The notes: generated by a model from the sequence alone, not told the origin. Counted from the first letter of the stretch, positions 1-9,295 are shown. The stretch: DNA of 22,683 nt from Candidatus Heimdallarchaeota archaeon (GCA_029882335.1 JAOUKW010000016.1:1-22683); one strand, 5' to 3'. Numbers and translations are program-made.

Positions 1-1718
1 CGTATACTGGCAATTGAATCTATTTCATCAAAGAAAATTATACAGGGTGCCGCACTCCTTGCTTTGCGAAAAATTTCTCGAACTCCTTTTTCTGATTCAC
101 CAACCCATTTTGAAATGAGTTCAGGTCCTTTTATAGATATAAAATTTGCATTTGATTGGTTTGCAACTGCTTTGGCAAGCATGGTTTTACCTGTACCCGG
201 AGGGCCGTATAACAAAATACCTACCGGCGGTTTTGCATTCATTGCTTTATAGACATCTACATATCTCATTGGCCATTCGATAGTTTCCTGAAGAAGTGTT
301 TTTACATCGTCTAATCCTCCAATATCGTTCCAAGTAACATTAGGTATCTCTACAAATACTTCTCTCAGTGCGGAAGGTGTGACTTCTAATAATGCCTGTT
401 CAAAATCAGTCATCTTGATATTTAATTTATTTAGTGTTTCCAAATCTAGTGTGGTTTTAACCGATAGATCAATATTTGGCAAAAATCGTCTTAAACTGGA
501 AAGTGCAGCCTCTTTTGCTAACATTTCAACATCTGCACCAACAAAACCATGAGTTCTATTGGCTAACTCTTCGATGCTTACTGTTTTATCCAATGGCATA
601 CCACGTGTATGAATTCCTAATATCTCTAATCTAGCAGCCTCATCAGGAATACCAATTTCAATCTCCCGATCAAATCGACCTCCTCTACGTAAGGCAGGAT
701 CAATACTATCCGGTCGATTTGTGGCACCTATAACAACTACATTTCCCCTGCTACTTAGTCCATCCATTAAAGATAACAATTGAGCAACAATTCTTCTTTC
801 TACTTCTCCGCTGGTTTCCTCTCGCTTAGGTGCGATGGAATCAATTTCATCTATGAAGATTATTGATGGTGCATTATTTTTGGCAGTATCAAATATTTCT
901 CTTAGCTTACCCTCTGATTCCCCATAAAATTTAGACATTATTTCAGGTCCACCAATACTGATGAAATGTGAACTTGTTTCACTTGCAATTGCACGTGCTA
1001 ATAGTGTTTTTCCTGTTCCTGGGGGTCCATATAATAACACACCTTTGGGAGGTTGTATCCCTAGTCTTTCAAATAATTCTGGATGTCTTAAGGGTAATTC
1101 AACCATTTCTCTTATTTTTCTGATGGGCTCAGTCAAACCCCCAATATCTTCATAACTTATTTTAGGGATTTGAACTTCTTTGTGTTCTAACCCTTCTTTC
1201 TTTGTCCGATTATCCTTAGTTTCATCGATTAAACGAACAGATGTTTTATCACCAATAATTAGAGCTTGATTACTTGGTTCAACTTGAGATATTTGGAAAT
1301 ATAGCATTCCACCTAATCCCGTACTTATGGTTACAATATCATTGAGACTGACTACTTTGTCTTGTAATGCTCTTGAAAGAAATTGAGTAATACTTCCAGA
1401 AACATTCATATTTTGTATTGGGGTTACTGTTATAGATCTTGCCAAAGTAACCTTGGTTTTTGATACTTCTACAAATTCATCAAGCGTGACTCCTGCATTT
1501 CTACGAATGATCGACTCAATTTTGATAGTATCATTATTTAACATCTCTATTGCTGAGCTTCTCCATACCTTGGCATAAGTTGTTCTTTTTCCTGTAATAG
1601 CAATTACATCTCCAGTTCTTAATTCCAACTTATCTGCAACTTCTCCTGGTATTCTAGCTATTTGTCTACCTACATCTCCTCTTCTTGCTTCATCAACTTT
1701 TAATTTTACTGAATTCAT
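1..1718 (-). CDS. cdc48: Cdc48/VAT-type AAA+ ATPase (C-terminal end beyond the window)
   Basis: This is a double-ring AAA+ unfoldase that uses ATP to extract or unfold proteins, in archaea probably feeding the proteasome. It starts at the ATG at 1718; about 572 codons lie in the window and the rest runs off the left edge. Residues 1-180 form the Cdc48 N-domain (double-psi barrel, beginning VKLKVDEARRGDVGRQIARI). The D1 domain has Walker A GPPGTGKT near residue 230, Walker B IIFIDEID near 290 and the RRGGRFDREIEIG region. The D2 domain begins with a second IGGL segment near residue 450, has a second GPPGTGKT near 505 and Walker B IIFFDEID at the edge. A full protein would be about 730-800 residues. 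It is the last visible gene of a minus-strand run, about 70 bp after its neighbour. Family assignment is secure; the substrate is unknown. Confidence 0.96.
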   Translation of the reverse strand, partial: MNSVKLKVDEARRGDVGRQIARIPGEVADKLELRTGDVIAITGKRTTYAKVWRSSAIEMLNNDTIKIESIIRRNAGVTLDEFVEVSKTKVTLARSITVTPIQNMNVSGSITQFLSRALQDKVVSLNDIVTISTGLGGMLYFQISQVEPSNQALIIGDKTSVRLIDETKDNRTKKEGLEHKEVQIPKISYEDIGGLTEPIRKIREMVELPLRHPELFERLGIQPPKGVLLYGPPGTGKTLLARAIASETSSHFISIGGPEIMSKFYGESEGKLREIFDTAKNNAPSIIFIDEIDSIAPKREETSGEVERRIVAQLLSLMDGLSSRGNVVVIGATNRPDSIDPALRRGGRFDREIEIGIPDEAARLEILGIHTRGMPLDKTVSIEELANRTHGFVGADVEMLAKEAALSSLRRFLPNIDLSVKTTLDLETLNKLNIKMTDFEQALLEVTPSALREVFVEIPNVTWNDIGGLDDVKTLLQETIEWPMRYVDVYKAMNAKPPVGILLYGPPGTGKTMLAKAVANQSNANFISIKGPELISKWVGESEKGVREIFRKARSAAPCIIFFDEIDSIASI

Positions 1719-1790
1719 ATTATATCGTTCCAACCAAGTTAATTTTACATAGATTTTCTCATTGATCTAACTTATTATTTCTATTCATAT

Positions 1791-2228
1791 TTAATAATAC
1801 TTAGTAATAAGATAACTAGAAATCGCTACAAGAACTAAAGGTAATTCATCATTATCTTCTACTAAAATATCACCTGATACTAGACTTACTCTATCAATAA
1901 TGAACCCTATTCTACTCATTTCATCCTTAATTTGCAATCTTCCAAAAGTAAAATTATCTAACGTATATTTTTTCGAATTTATTTGAATAATTGCTTTTTT
2001 TGATTTTAATTTAATCTGATATATCTGATCTTGATGTTTAATTGAAAATTTCCTTTTTCGTAATAATTTTCTAGTTGTTAAAGCAATTAATGTTTGATCC
2101 TGAAAAAGATTAATTTTTCGTCTAACAATCCAATATCTTCCCCATGTGATAGAATACAGTAGTTCAGCCTTATTATCATCAAATATATTGATATCCTTGT
2201 TTTCCAATCGTATTCGTAGTATATTCAT
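1791..2228 (-). CDS. Small tubby/LURP-one-related-like protein (tentative)
   Basis: A protein of about 145 residues that I do not recognise firmly. The pattern is that of a compact all-beta domain. An N-terminal 'I-D-x-x-K-x-E-L-L-Y' strand pair is followed by 'R-K-I-N-L-F-Q-D-Q-T-L-I-A-L', then a run of basic residues (KLLRKRKF), a strand pair with a turn, and a hydrophobic C-terminal helix (LPLVLVAISSYLI). This order recalls the tubby/scramblase/LURP-one fold, in which a buried terminal helix closes a beta barrel. That resemblance is inference. I chose the ATG at 2228; an in-frame TTG at 2255 would add nine residues. It lies between argS and cdc48 in the same direction, with gaps of about 60 and 70 bp, so co-transcription is possible. 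No signal peptide or clear membrane segment is seen. Confidence 0.6.
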   Translation of the reverse strand: MNILRIRLENKDINIFDDNKAELLYSITWGRYWIVRRKINLFQDQTLIALTTRKLLRKRKFSIKHQDQIYQIKLKSKKAIIQINSKKYTLDNFTFGRLQIKDEMSRIGFIIDRVSLVSGDILVEDNDELPLVLVAISSYLITKYY

Positions 2229-2287
2229 TATATTTAATAAAAGACGATTACTCAAATAAATCTTTCAGATTAAATGTATTTTTTAGA

Positions 2288-4450
2288 TTAAAGTCGATCC
2301 ACTGCTGGTATACCAAGTGTTGTTAGACCAACGTTGATACCTTTCTTTATCATGGCAATAACAAATAATCTTGCTTTGACAATATTAACTTCATCCAACT
2401 TTAATACTGGATACTTCTCATAGTATTTCATTAGATATTGTGCAAGTTGAAAACACCAAGTTGCTATTTGGGAGGGGTCTTGTGTATCAGCAGCTAGATT
2501 CAGTTTTTCTTCAAAAAGCATAAGATGATCAGATATTTCCAATACATCAATATCAGTAATTTGATTGAAATCGATTTTTATACTAGGCTTAATGTTAAAT
2601 TCCTTTTCCGCTTTAATGAGTATACTATTCGCTCTTGCATGTGCATATTGGATAAATGGTCCTGAATTTCGATTAAAATCAAGTTCACGATCTAAATCAA
2701 GTTCGATTCTTCTCTTTGGAGATGATTCTATGAGTGGAAATCGTGTACTTGCTAATGTAATGGCATGTAATACTAGATTCTCTTCTTCCCATTCTTCATC
2801 AGTCACTGGTATTGATTTGCCTCGTTTTTCATCAGAATCTCTCTTAGCAATTCTGGCTCGTATGAATGTTTCATTATAATAATCATCAGCTGTAATATAT
2901 TGTGCCATTCTTCCACTCATAGTTCTACCTTTAAGATCTACTCTATCATAGGAATAATGGAATAAGTTTTTCGCATATTTTACCTTACCAAGCTCGAAAA
3001 GAGGTAGTAATAATTGAAACTGAGGTAGCGTTTGTTCTGTGCTTATTACATTGTAAATTACATCTGGTTTGAATTCCTCAAATTTTTGGATTGAATATGC
3101 AATATCTTTGGCTGGATACAAAGCTGTACCATCTGCTCTTCGTAATTGTAAGTCTGGAATTTGTCCTTTAATTGGAAATGAATTCTTATTTCTACCTGTT
3201 TTTTTAGAGAATTCGGCCATTGCTTCAGATGGATAAGAATAACGCAATGCCTTACCTTCTTTTGCTACAATATTAGGTGACTTTGCTAGTTGATCTATTA
3301 CTTCATCAGCTTTTCCACTCCAAGTAAGATCCGATTCATAATCAAATTGATCAAACTCAATATTATATCTACCTAAAGTCCATTCAAACGCACCAAGATT
3401 CCATGATACTAATTCTCGAAATATCGATGAAATATATTTGTCTGTATTTTTCTCAAAACTATACAGATATGTTTTTTGACGTTTATCTAAATCTAGTTTT
3501 GAAACTTCTTCCAGTAATGGATGGAATAACTTAGGAAATCGACCTTTCAAATTGTAAAAAATCCGGTCATATTTCTCAATGTTCTTACTTTCATCCTCTA
3601 ATTTTGTCAAATCTCGCTTAAGATCGCGTAATTCCTTTTTCTGATTATTAGATGCTTTATCAATCACTGTAATAGTATCAATTTTTGATTGAATGATTTG
3701 TATTTCTGCTTTATACTCATCCTGTAGAATGCTAATATCGCTTTCTGTAAATTGATATCCTTTTGATAAACTGTTTTGTTTGTTTTTAGACTTCCTCTTG
3801 ATCTGATCTATGGAATAAAAACAATTCATAATGGCGTAAATCTGACCAAAATGTAGATCAACTTTAATAACAGGTTTAATATTCAAATTTTTCGTAATTT
3901 CATAACCAATTGCTACAAGTGATATCTGTAATCCAACATCGTTGACGTAATATAATCGATGGATCTTATAACCGGTACTTTTCAATATTCTAGCATAAGT
4001 ATCTCCTTGAATACTATTTCTTAAATTACCAACATGGATTGGGCTAATTGGATTTGCTGAAGTATGTTCGACCACTGCTGTCTTTCCTGTATTTAATTGG
4101 GATGTTCCATAGGATTTTTTATTCACATTCTTGAAGTTACTTTGAATTTGATTTTGCATTAAACTAATCTTCATATTTTCATCAAGAGTGAAATTAAGAT
4201 AAATAACACCTTTTTTACCACTTTCACCTGCAGTATTGAATAAAGTGATACTATGAATACCAGAAAGATCTACAAAAAAATCCTTTAATTTATTTCCAAA
4301 TTCAATAGGGTCATTTTTTCCAGAAACCCTATTGACAACAAAACAGAAATCTCCCAATTCTAGTGAAGGTGGTTGAAGTAGTGTAATCGAAGTTTGAATT
4401 TCGTTTTTAACTAAAATCTCATTGATTTTGGTTTCATATTCTTGATACAA
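2288..4450 (-). CDS. argS: Arginyl-tRNA synthetase with a coiled-coil insertion
   Basis: Class I aminoacyl-tRNA synthetase that charges tRNA-Arg with arginine. The N-terminal tRNA-recognition domain covers roughly residues 1-110. The HIGH-type signature is PIHVGNLRN (137-145), followed by YYVNDVG. The KMSKS-type loop is KGRTMSGRM with the usual QYITADD after it. A helical anticodon-binding domain ends in LTTLGIPAVDRL, close to the normal family end. The protein has 720 residues against about 550-640 in most archaeal forms. The excess lies between about 212 and 300: lysine- and glutamate-rich, heptad-like, probably coiled coil, inserted in the catalytic domain. The start is TTG at 4450; no ATG precedes it in frame before a stop, and a later start would cut the N-domain. 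An AT-rich TATA-like stretch lies just upstream. Confidence 0.96.
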   Translation of the reverse strand: MYQEYETKINEILVKNEIQTSITLLQPPSLELGDFCFVVNRVSGKNDPIEFGNKLKDFFVDLSGIHSITLFNTAGESGKKGVIYLNFTLDENMKISLMQNQIQSNFKNVNKKSYGTSQLNTGKTAVVEHTSANPISPIHVGNLRNSIQGDTYARILKSTGYKIHRLYYVNDVGLQISLVAIGYEITKNLNIKPVIKVDLHFGQIYAIMNCFYSIDQIKRKSKNKQNSLSKGYQFTESDISILQDEYKAEIQIIQSKIDTITVIDKASNNQKKELRDLKRDLTKLEDESKNIEKYDRIFYNLKGRFPKLFHPLLEEVSKLDLDKRQKTYLYSFEKNTDKYISSIFRELVSWNLGAFEWTLGRYNIEFDQFDYESDLTWSGKADEVIDQLAKSPNIVAKEGKALRYSYPSEAMAEFSKKTGRNKNSFPIKGQIPDLQLRRADGTALYPAKDIAYSIQKFEEFKPDVIYNVISTEQTLPQFQLLLPLFELGKVKYAKNLFHYSYDRVDLKGRTMSGRMAQYITADDYYNETFIRARIAKRDSDEKRGKSIPVTDEEWEEENLVLHAITLASTRFPLIESSPKRRIELDLDRELDFNRNSGPFIQYAHARANSILIKAEKEFNIKPSIKIDFNQITDIDVLEISDHLMLFEEKLNLAADTQDPSQIATWCFQLAQYLMKYYEKYPVLKLDEVNIVKARLFVIAMIKKGINVGLTTLGIPAVDRL

Positions 4451-4494
4451 GCTAATTAAATTATAATCACTTAATTAATGAATGTATGCTTATA

Positions 4495-5403
4495 TTACTT
4501 AAAATGATTAATTATTTTCTCAGAGATTATTATTGAGTTCTTTTTATTTGCTTCCTTTGTTTGAGCACCGATATGGGCAGTTGCAAATACCTTTGGATGT
4601 TGAATTAAGGGTTGGTCTTTTTTAACAGGTTCATTTTCAAAAGTATCCAATCCTGCACCATAGACAATACCTGAATTAAGTCCATCCAAGAGAGCATTCT
4701 CATCTATTACTCCTCCTCTAGATGTATTCAGAATAATGACACCTTTTTTCATTTTAGAAATTGCTTCTTGATTAATCATATGGTTTGTTGCCGGTAGCAA
4801 CGGAACATGCATGGAGATAACATCTGAATTTGTATACAATTCTTCCAAACTAACATATCTAAATTGATCTAATTCCTCCAAATCTGAGTATTTGATAATG
4901 TCGTAGGCTAATACAGACATTCCAATAGCAATAGCATATCTAGCAAAAGTACCTCCTATTGCTCCAGATCCTATAATACCAAGTGTTTTTCCATGTAATT
5001 CCTTTCCTTTTATGTTTTTAGGCCACTCTCCAGCTTTAGTACCTGAATACACTTCACCTAGGTTTCGAGCAACAGTTATCATCATAGTTAATGCAAGTTC
5101 CGCGACTGATCTTGTTGGTCCTTCTGGTGAGTTAACTACAACAATGCCTCTGTTCTTGCATTCATCGAGGTCAATATTATCTAATCCAACACCAGCCCTT
5201 CCAATTATTTGTAATTCTGGCGCTTTGTCTAATAATTCCTTAGTTGCCTTTGTTGCGCTTCTTACAATCAATCCAGATGCAGTTGGTAAAAATTGAATTA
5301 ACTTATTCTTTTCTTTGCTTAAATCCATTACTTCAAAGCCTTGGGTCTTGAGTAAATCAATTGCTTCTATATCAATAGGGTCTGCAACCACTATAGTTTT
5401 CAT
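4495..5403 (-). CDS. serA: D-3-phosphoglycerate dehydrogenase, short form without ACT domain
   Basis: NAD-dependent 2-hydroxyacid dehydrogenase, most likely oxidising 3-phosphoglycerate as the first step of serine synthesis. The Rossmann motif LGIIGSGAIG lies at 141-150. The catalytic triad is visible as R229 (TSRGGVIDE), E258 (FENEP) and H277 (AHIGA). The stretch RAGVGLDNIDLD at 69-80 is characteristic of SerA. At 302 residues it lacks the C-terminal intervening and ACT domains of longer SerA proteins, so serine feedback through ACT is not expected. Related family members (glyoxylate or hydroxypyruvate reductase) cannot be excluded. It starts with ATG at 5403 and is transcribed divergently from the YchF gene across 60 bp. 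argS follows 44 bp downstream. Confidence 0.9.
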   Translation of the reverse strand: MKTIVVADPIDIEAIDLLKTQGFEVMDLSKEKNKLIQFLPTASGLIVRSATKATKELLDKAPELQIIGRAGVGLDNIDLDECKNRGIVVVNSPEGPTRSVAELALTMMITVARNLGEVYSGTKAGEWPKNIKGKELHGKTLGIIGSGAIGGTFARYAIAIGMSVLAYDIIKYSDLEELDQFRYVSLEELYTNSDVISMHVPLLPATNHMINQEAISKMKKGVIILNTSRGGVIDENALLDGLNSGIVYGAGLDTFENEPVKKDQPLIQHPKVFATAHIGAQTKEANKKNSIIISEKIINHFK

Positions 5404-5463
5404 GATTTTCCTGATGATTATAACATTATTTATTGATAGTTACTTACAACTGTATTTAGATAA

Positions 5464-6657
5464 ATGTTAATTGGTATAATTGGCAAACCTTCATCCGGTA
5501 AAACAACCATTCTCAATGCATTGTGTATGACTGATGCAAAAATGGGTAATTATCCATTTACAACAATAGAACCAAATCGAGGTGTTGCCTATGTGAGAGT
5601 AAAATGTCCTTGTTCCACATTAAAAGAAAATTGTAATCCTCGGAGTGGCGTCTGTATTGATGGTACTCGTTATGTTGGCGTAGATATTCTTGATGTTGCA
5701 GGTTTAGTACCTGGTGCTTCTGAAGGAAAAGGTATGGGAAATAAATTTCTAGATGATTTAAGAAGAGCTGATTTATTCATTCATGTTGTAGATTCCTCTG
5801 GAACCACTGATGCAGAAGGAAATTTGACCGAAAATTATGATATTGCAGAGGATATCGATTGGTTGGCAAAAGAATTAACTAATTGGATTGTAAAGATTTT
5901 GTATAATGATTGGGATAGACTTGCTAAAAAATTAGAATCTGATAGATCAAAGTTAGCAGAAACAATCCACGATAAGTTATCTGGCTTAGGTGCCAAGCTT
6001 AGTGATATTAAGCGATTATTAAACTCAAATAACCTACTGAATCAAGACCCAAGGAAATGGACTGATGATGATAAATTCAAATTTGCTGAACAATTAAGAT
6101 TACTGTTATTTCCAATGATTATTGCAGCCAATAAAATGGACATGCATAATGCAGAAGATAATATAACTAAACTGAAGAATAAATATGGTGAATTTATTAT
6201 AATTTCAACATCTGGACTCGCGGAATTAACTCTTAGAAAAGCCAATGAGACCGAAATAATTCAATATTTTCCAGGTTCTAATGATTTTAAAATAATAAAC
6301 AATAATCATAAACAAGTTAAAGTTCTTCAAGCGATAAAAGAAAAAATTCTTCAACCAAGAGGAAGTACTGGTGTGACTAATTTACTGGAAATTGCTGTTT
6401 TTGAATTATTAGAAATGATTGCCGTATTTCCTGTTGAAGATGGGACACATTTGACAGATCATGATGGTAGAATATTACCCGATGTATTTTTAGTAGAAAA
6501 AGGGACAACTGCCAAGGAATTTGCCGGCAAAATTCACTCTGATCTTGCAAAATCATTTATTCATGGAATTCTACCTCTAAATTCCAACAAAAGAATAGCT
6601 GCAAATTATGAATTGGAAAATGAAGATGTTGTAAAGATAGTATCCGCTGCTAAATAG
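5464..6657 (+). CDS. YchF/OBG-family translation-associated GTPase with TGS domain
   Basis: Ribosome-associated P-loop NTPase of the Obg/YchF superfamily, archaeal type. G1 is GKPSSGKT (7-14); the G2 region is NYPFTTIEPNRG (29-40); G3 is DVAG (77-80) within the family signature LVPGASEGKGMGNKFLDDLRRAD. G4 is NKMD (223-226), the normal guanine-specific form, unlike the altered G4 of bacterial YchF and human OLA1. A cysteine-containing loop (CPC...CNPRSGVC, 48-64) between G2 and G3 is typical of archaeal members. The C-terminal 75 residues are a TGS domain. The length of 397 residues is normal. It starts with ATG at 5464, very near the divergent serA. DUF2095 and trmI follow in the same direction after 63 bp. 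Confidence 0.93.
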   Translation: MLIGIIGKPSSGKTTILNALCMTDAKMGNYPFTTIEPNRGVAYVRVKCPCSTLKENCNPRSGVCIDGTRYVGVDILDVAGLVPGASEGKGMGNKFLDDLRRADLFIHVVDSSGTTDAEGNLTENYDIAEDIDWLAKELTNWIVKILYNDWDRLAKKLESDRSKLAETIHDKLSGLGAKLSDIKRLLNSNNLLNQDPRKWTDDDKFKFAEQLRLLLFPMIIAANKMDMHNAEDNITKLKNKYGEFIIISTSGLAELTLRKANETEIIQYFPGSNDFKIINNNHKQVKVLQAIKEKILQPRGSTGVTNLLEIAVFELLEMIAVFPVEDGTHLTDHDGRILPDVFLVEKGTTAKEFAGKIHSDLAKSFIHGILPLNSNKRIAANYELENEDVVKIVSAAK

Positions 6658-6720
6658 ATTTAATTATTTTAACTGAGTATCTTTCAATATATTATTTTAT
6701 AATGATTACCAAATTAAATT

Positions 6721-7101
6721 ATGATTGGTCCAAAAAAAGATGAACCCGATAATGAATTTATCTTTGAAGGATTTACTGAAGATGAAATAAATAAAAATTT
6801 TTCAAAATTAGCAGAAGAATTATTTGATGAAGATATAACTATCGATTCACTGCTAGAAAAAGAAGATTTAAAGTCTGAAGATACAGTTAAGATACCTTAT
6901 TTTAGAAATTATCAACCAAATATATACGATTTTCTAGCTAGAGCAAAAACAGAAGAACAATGCTTTGAAATTATCGATTATTGTTTAAAAAAAGGTGAAA
7001 TCTCAATAGACGAGGCGAATGAAATCAAGCATAAGATCAACAGTGGTGTGAAAGGCATATATGGTACTAGGAATCCCGGATATTATAGTTCAAAATTGTA
7101 G
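6721..7101 (+). CDS. DUF2095-family archaeal protein
   Basis: A 126-residue acidic protein of a conserved archaeal family with no established function. The match rests on the C-terminal half: a tyrosine/proline element (FRNYQPNIYDFLARAKTEEQ) leads into two helices (CFEIIDYCLKKGEISIDEANEIKHKI) and a terminal GVKGIYGTRNPGYYSSK motif. These fit what I remember of DUF2095. The N-terminal half is strongly acidic, with a helix FSKLAEELF. It lies eight bases before trmI, so the two are probably co-transcribed, suggesting a translation- or tRNA-related role. A TATA-like AATATATTA at about 6686-6694, some 30 bp before the ATG, would give a leaderless transcript. Confidence 0.82.
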   Translation: MIGPKKDEPDNEFIFEGFTEDEINKNFSKLAEELFDEDITIDSLLEKEDLKSEDTVKIPYFRNYQPNIYDFLARAKTEEQCFEIIDYCLKKGEISIDEANEIKHKINSGVKGIYGTRNPGYYSSKL

Positions 7102-7109
7102 GAATTGAT

Positions 7110-7883
7110 ATGATTACATTTAAAGAAGATGATACCGTACTTTTAGTTTATAATCACAGAAAAAAGTGGTTACGCAATATTAGTGAAGGTGAATTTCATT
7201 GCAACTTTGGGAAACTTGATCTCAATGAATTAGTTAATCAACCATTTGGAACAGTTTTAACCACTAATACCGGAACACAGATAAAAGCAATTCTTCCAAC
7301 AATGATGGATTATTTGGAAAATTTCTATCATGAAAGTCAAATAATATATGCAAAGGATGCAGGAATGATCCTCTTATTATTAGATTTGAAACCAGGCGAT
7401 GTAGTGTATGAAGCCGGAACTGGAAGTGGTGGATTGACATCAATTCTTGCAACTTATGTCGGAAATGAGGGAAAGGTAATAACTCATGAGGTTCGTGAAA
7501 AAGCACAAAAAGCTGCAATGAAGAATTTGAAAAGGATGAAACTAGATAATGTAGAATTTCATCTGAGAGATGTAAAAGAAGAAGGATTTGTTACAGGTGT
7601 CGCTGATTCATTAGTATTAGATATGGCAGATCCTTGGATAGTACTACCCAAAGTTACAGAGGTACTAAAAATCGGAGGTAAAATAGTTTTATTTCAACCA
7701 ACATATAATCAATTGGAAAAAAACTTTAATTTACTTAAAGAAAATAATTTTGAGAATATTGAAGCATTGGAGTTAATTGAGAGAGGAATTCAACTTAAAG
7801 AAGGTGCTATTCGACCTGCAACACGAATGGTCGGCCATTCTGGTTTTTTAGTACATGCACGTTATCTTGGTTCTATTTCCTAA
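7110..7883 (+). CDS. trmI: tRNA (adenine-N1)-methyltransferase, TrmI family
   Basis: SAM-dependent methyltransferase making m1A at position 58 (and in some archaea also 57) of the tRNA T-loop. The first 70 residues form the beta-barrel domain of the TrmI/Trm61 family. The Rossmann core has motif I VYEAGTGSGG (99-108), an acidic residue at the end of the second strand (E127) and the catalytic-pocket motif LDMADPW (170-176). The C-terminal region (GAIRPATRMVGHSGFLVHARYL) is typical of the family. The length of 257 residues is normal. Eukaryotes need a Trm6 partner; archaeal TrmI forms a homotetramer, and no paralogue is seen here. The 3' end overlaps the convergent gene on the other strand by 11 bp. 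Confidence 0.93.
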   Translation: MITFKEDDTVLLVYNHRKKWLRNISEGEFHCNFGKLDLNELVNQPFGTVLTTNTGTQIKAILPTMMDYLENFYHESQIIYAKDAGMILLLLDLKPGDVVYEAGTGSGGLTSILATYVGNEGKVITHEVREKAQKAAMKNLKRMKLDNVEFHLRDVKEEGFVTGVADSLVLDMADPWIVLPKVTEVLKIGGKIVLFQPTYNQLEKNFNLLKENNFENIEALELIERGIQLKEGAIRPATRMVGHSGFLVHARYLGSIS

Positions 7884-8439
7884 ATTTATTAATAATTGCG
7901 TATAAAATCATTATACCAAAGATTGAAAAAATAATTATTACTACTGTACGAACGAAATCTGAGGTTTGACTACTACCAACTATTGTTATGCTTGCATTTG
8001 CAATAGAATAAACCGAACGAATTCCTGAACGAATATAATCTGGATCATCTGATACAAAGAAAAACAATGAGACATTGTATGGACCGGGTTCAAAATTTAT
8101 TTCTTGATTGATTGTACCAGTAAAAGTTCCATTTACCTCGACTAAAGTATCTGCTGGATAATATTGAATACTTAAATTAAACACCTGTGGATCTGCATTA
8201 GCTCGTGAAATAATCTCTGTAAAGGTAATATTCATAGATTGTGTGTATAGTGCTTCCGTGCCATTATTAATATAGGAACCCGAAAATCTAACTTTAGATC
8301 CCTGTTCAAATCTATCATTTGATATAAATCCTGATAATCCCACGGCAGTTGTGGATAATTCCTGAGCCTTTATGCTATTTCCATTTGATAGTACCAATAG
8401 TACCAAAAATGCAAATAATATTATTTTATTAATTTTCAT
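7873..8439 (-). CDS. Secreted protein with C-terminal membrane anchor
   Basis: An unrecognised protein of 188 residues. The N-terminus is a signal peptide: KINK, a hydrophobic core ILFAFLVLLVLS, then a cleavage-like IKAQ. The exported part (about 25-155) is rich in beta-strand patterns and N-x-S/T sequons. It resembles an immunoglobulin-like or CARDB-like domain: GSKVRFSGSYINNGTEAL early on and EPGPYNVSLFFFVSDD late. One transmembrane helix (FVRTVVIIIFSIFGIMILYAI) with a basic KFRK tail anchors it, leaving most of the protein outside. I chose the ATG at 8439, five bases after the atpE stop; an in-frame TTG at 8448 is less likely. Co-transcription with atpE is probable, but a link to the ATP synthase is not shown. 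Confidence 0.8.
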   Translation of the reverse strand: MKINKIILFAFLVLLVLSNGNSIKAQELSTTAVGLSGFISNDRFEQGSKVRFSGSYINNGTEALYTQSMNITFTEIISRANADPQVFNLSIQYYPADTLVEVNGTFTGTINQEINFEPGPYNVSLFFFVSDDPDYIRSGIRSVYSIANASITIVGSSQTSDFVRTVVIIIFSIFGIMILYAIINKFRK

Positions 8440-8444
8440 AGTAA

Positions 8445-9104
8445 TCAATTTAATAAATCCAATAATTTTACTCGAGTTTCCTCTTTAGTACGTTCCATTC
8501 TGGTTTCAAAGGTGTTATCAACAAGTAACTTATTATCTTCTCTAATTAATCTTATACCACCAAGAATATCCAGTGTTTTCTTACTTACTGTGATTTTAGT
8601 ATCTACACCTGTCTTCTCTTGTATTTCCTTGGATATCTTAGATAATGCATCTCCAGAAAAGTGCGTATTATCTTCTTTCCGCATTTCTAATACAAAAGAT
8701 CCTCCTCCAATACTAATTCCACTCTCAACAGCAATTTTTTGAAGAAAAGTACCATATTCTTTAGAAGCAGAGAATTTTTGAAGTTTAGTTTTTGCTTCAA
8801 CTATTAATTCATCAATGGTTTCTTCTCTAGCAGCTAAGTATTCCATTTTGAGAGATAGTTTTTTTCTCGAGATTTCTCTAATCTTAGTATTTCTACTTTC
8901 ATTTTCTATCTTTCTCAAGATTTCTTGTTTGATTTTTTCTCCTTCAGCCTTTGCAGCATCCAAAATTAGCTTCGACTGTTCTTTTGCAGATTGTGTAATT
9001 TCTTCAGCCTGTGATTTTGCGATATCCTCTATTTCTGATTTAATTCTGTTAAAGGCAACTAATTCATCAGGCCTTCCTTCCTTTTCTTCAACACTATCAG
9101 TCAA
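8445..9104 (-). CDS. atpE: A-type ATP synthase subunit E
   Basis: Peripheral-stalk subunit of the archaeal A1Ao ATP synthase. Residues about 15-110 are a long charged alpha-helical stretch with alanine and glutamate heptads, forming the stalk. The C-terminal globular domain carries the family signature: DILGGIRLIREDNKLLVD followed by NTFETRMERTKEETR, matching the conserved 'GG...DGKI.VDNTFE.RLE' block. The length of 219 residues is normal. The start appears to be TTG at 9104: reading upstream in frame reaches a stop near 9138 without an ATG, and the ATG at 9115 is out of frame. No other ATP synthase subunit is in the window, so the gene is detached from the usual cluster. Confidence 0.92.
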   Translation of the reverse strand: MTDSVEEKEGRPDELVAFNRIKSEIEDIAKSQAEEITQSAKEQSKLILDAAKAEGEKIKQEILRKIENESRNTKIREISRKKLSLKMEYLAAREETIDELIVEAKTKLQKFSASKEYGTFLQKIAVESGISIGGGSFVLEMRKEDNTHFSGDALSKISKEIQEKTGVDTKITVSKKTLDILGGIRLIREDNKLLVDNTFETRMERTKEETRVKLLDLLN

Positions 9105-9295
9105 TTTGCTCTCATAATAGCAGAGGTTTAAACTTTTTTAATCTTATTCATAATGTCCTCTAGTATTTATTAAAAGTAGCAGAATAATTAAATCTAAAAC
9201 ATATCTAAATTATTTCACTATTTTTATACAAAATTATTCAATCTTTGAATAGTTACTTCAAAATAAACAAATTATACGTCGTATCCTGAAGAATA

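Noticed and set aside
64..1155. Two plus-strand frames with LPVPGGPYN-like repeats
   Set aside because: They are antisense to the two Walker A regions of Cdc48, which explains their similarity to each other.
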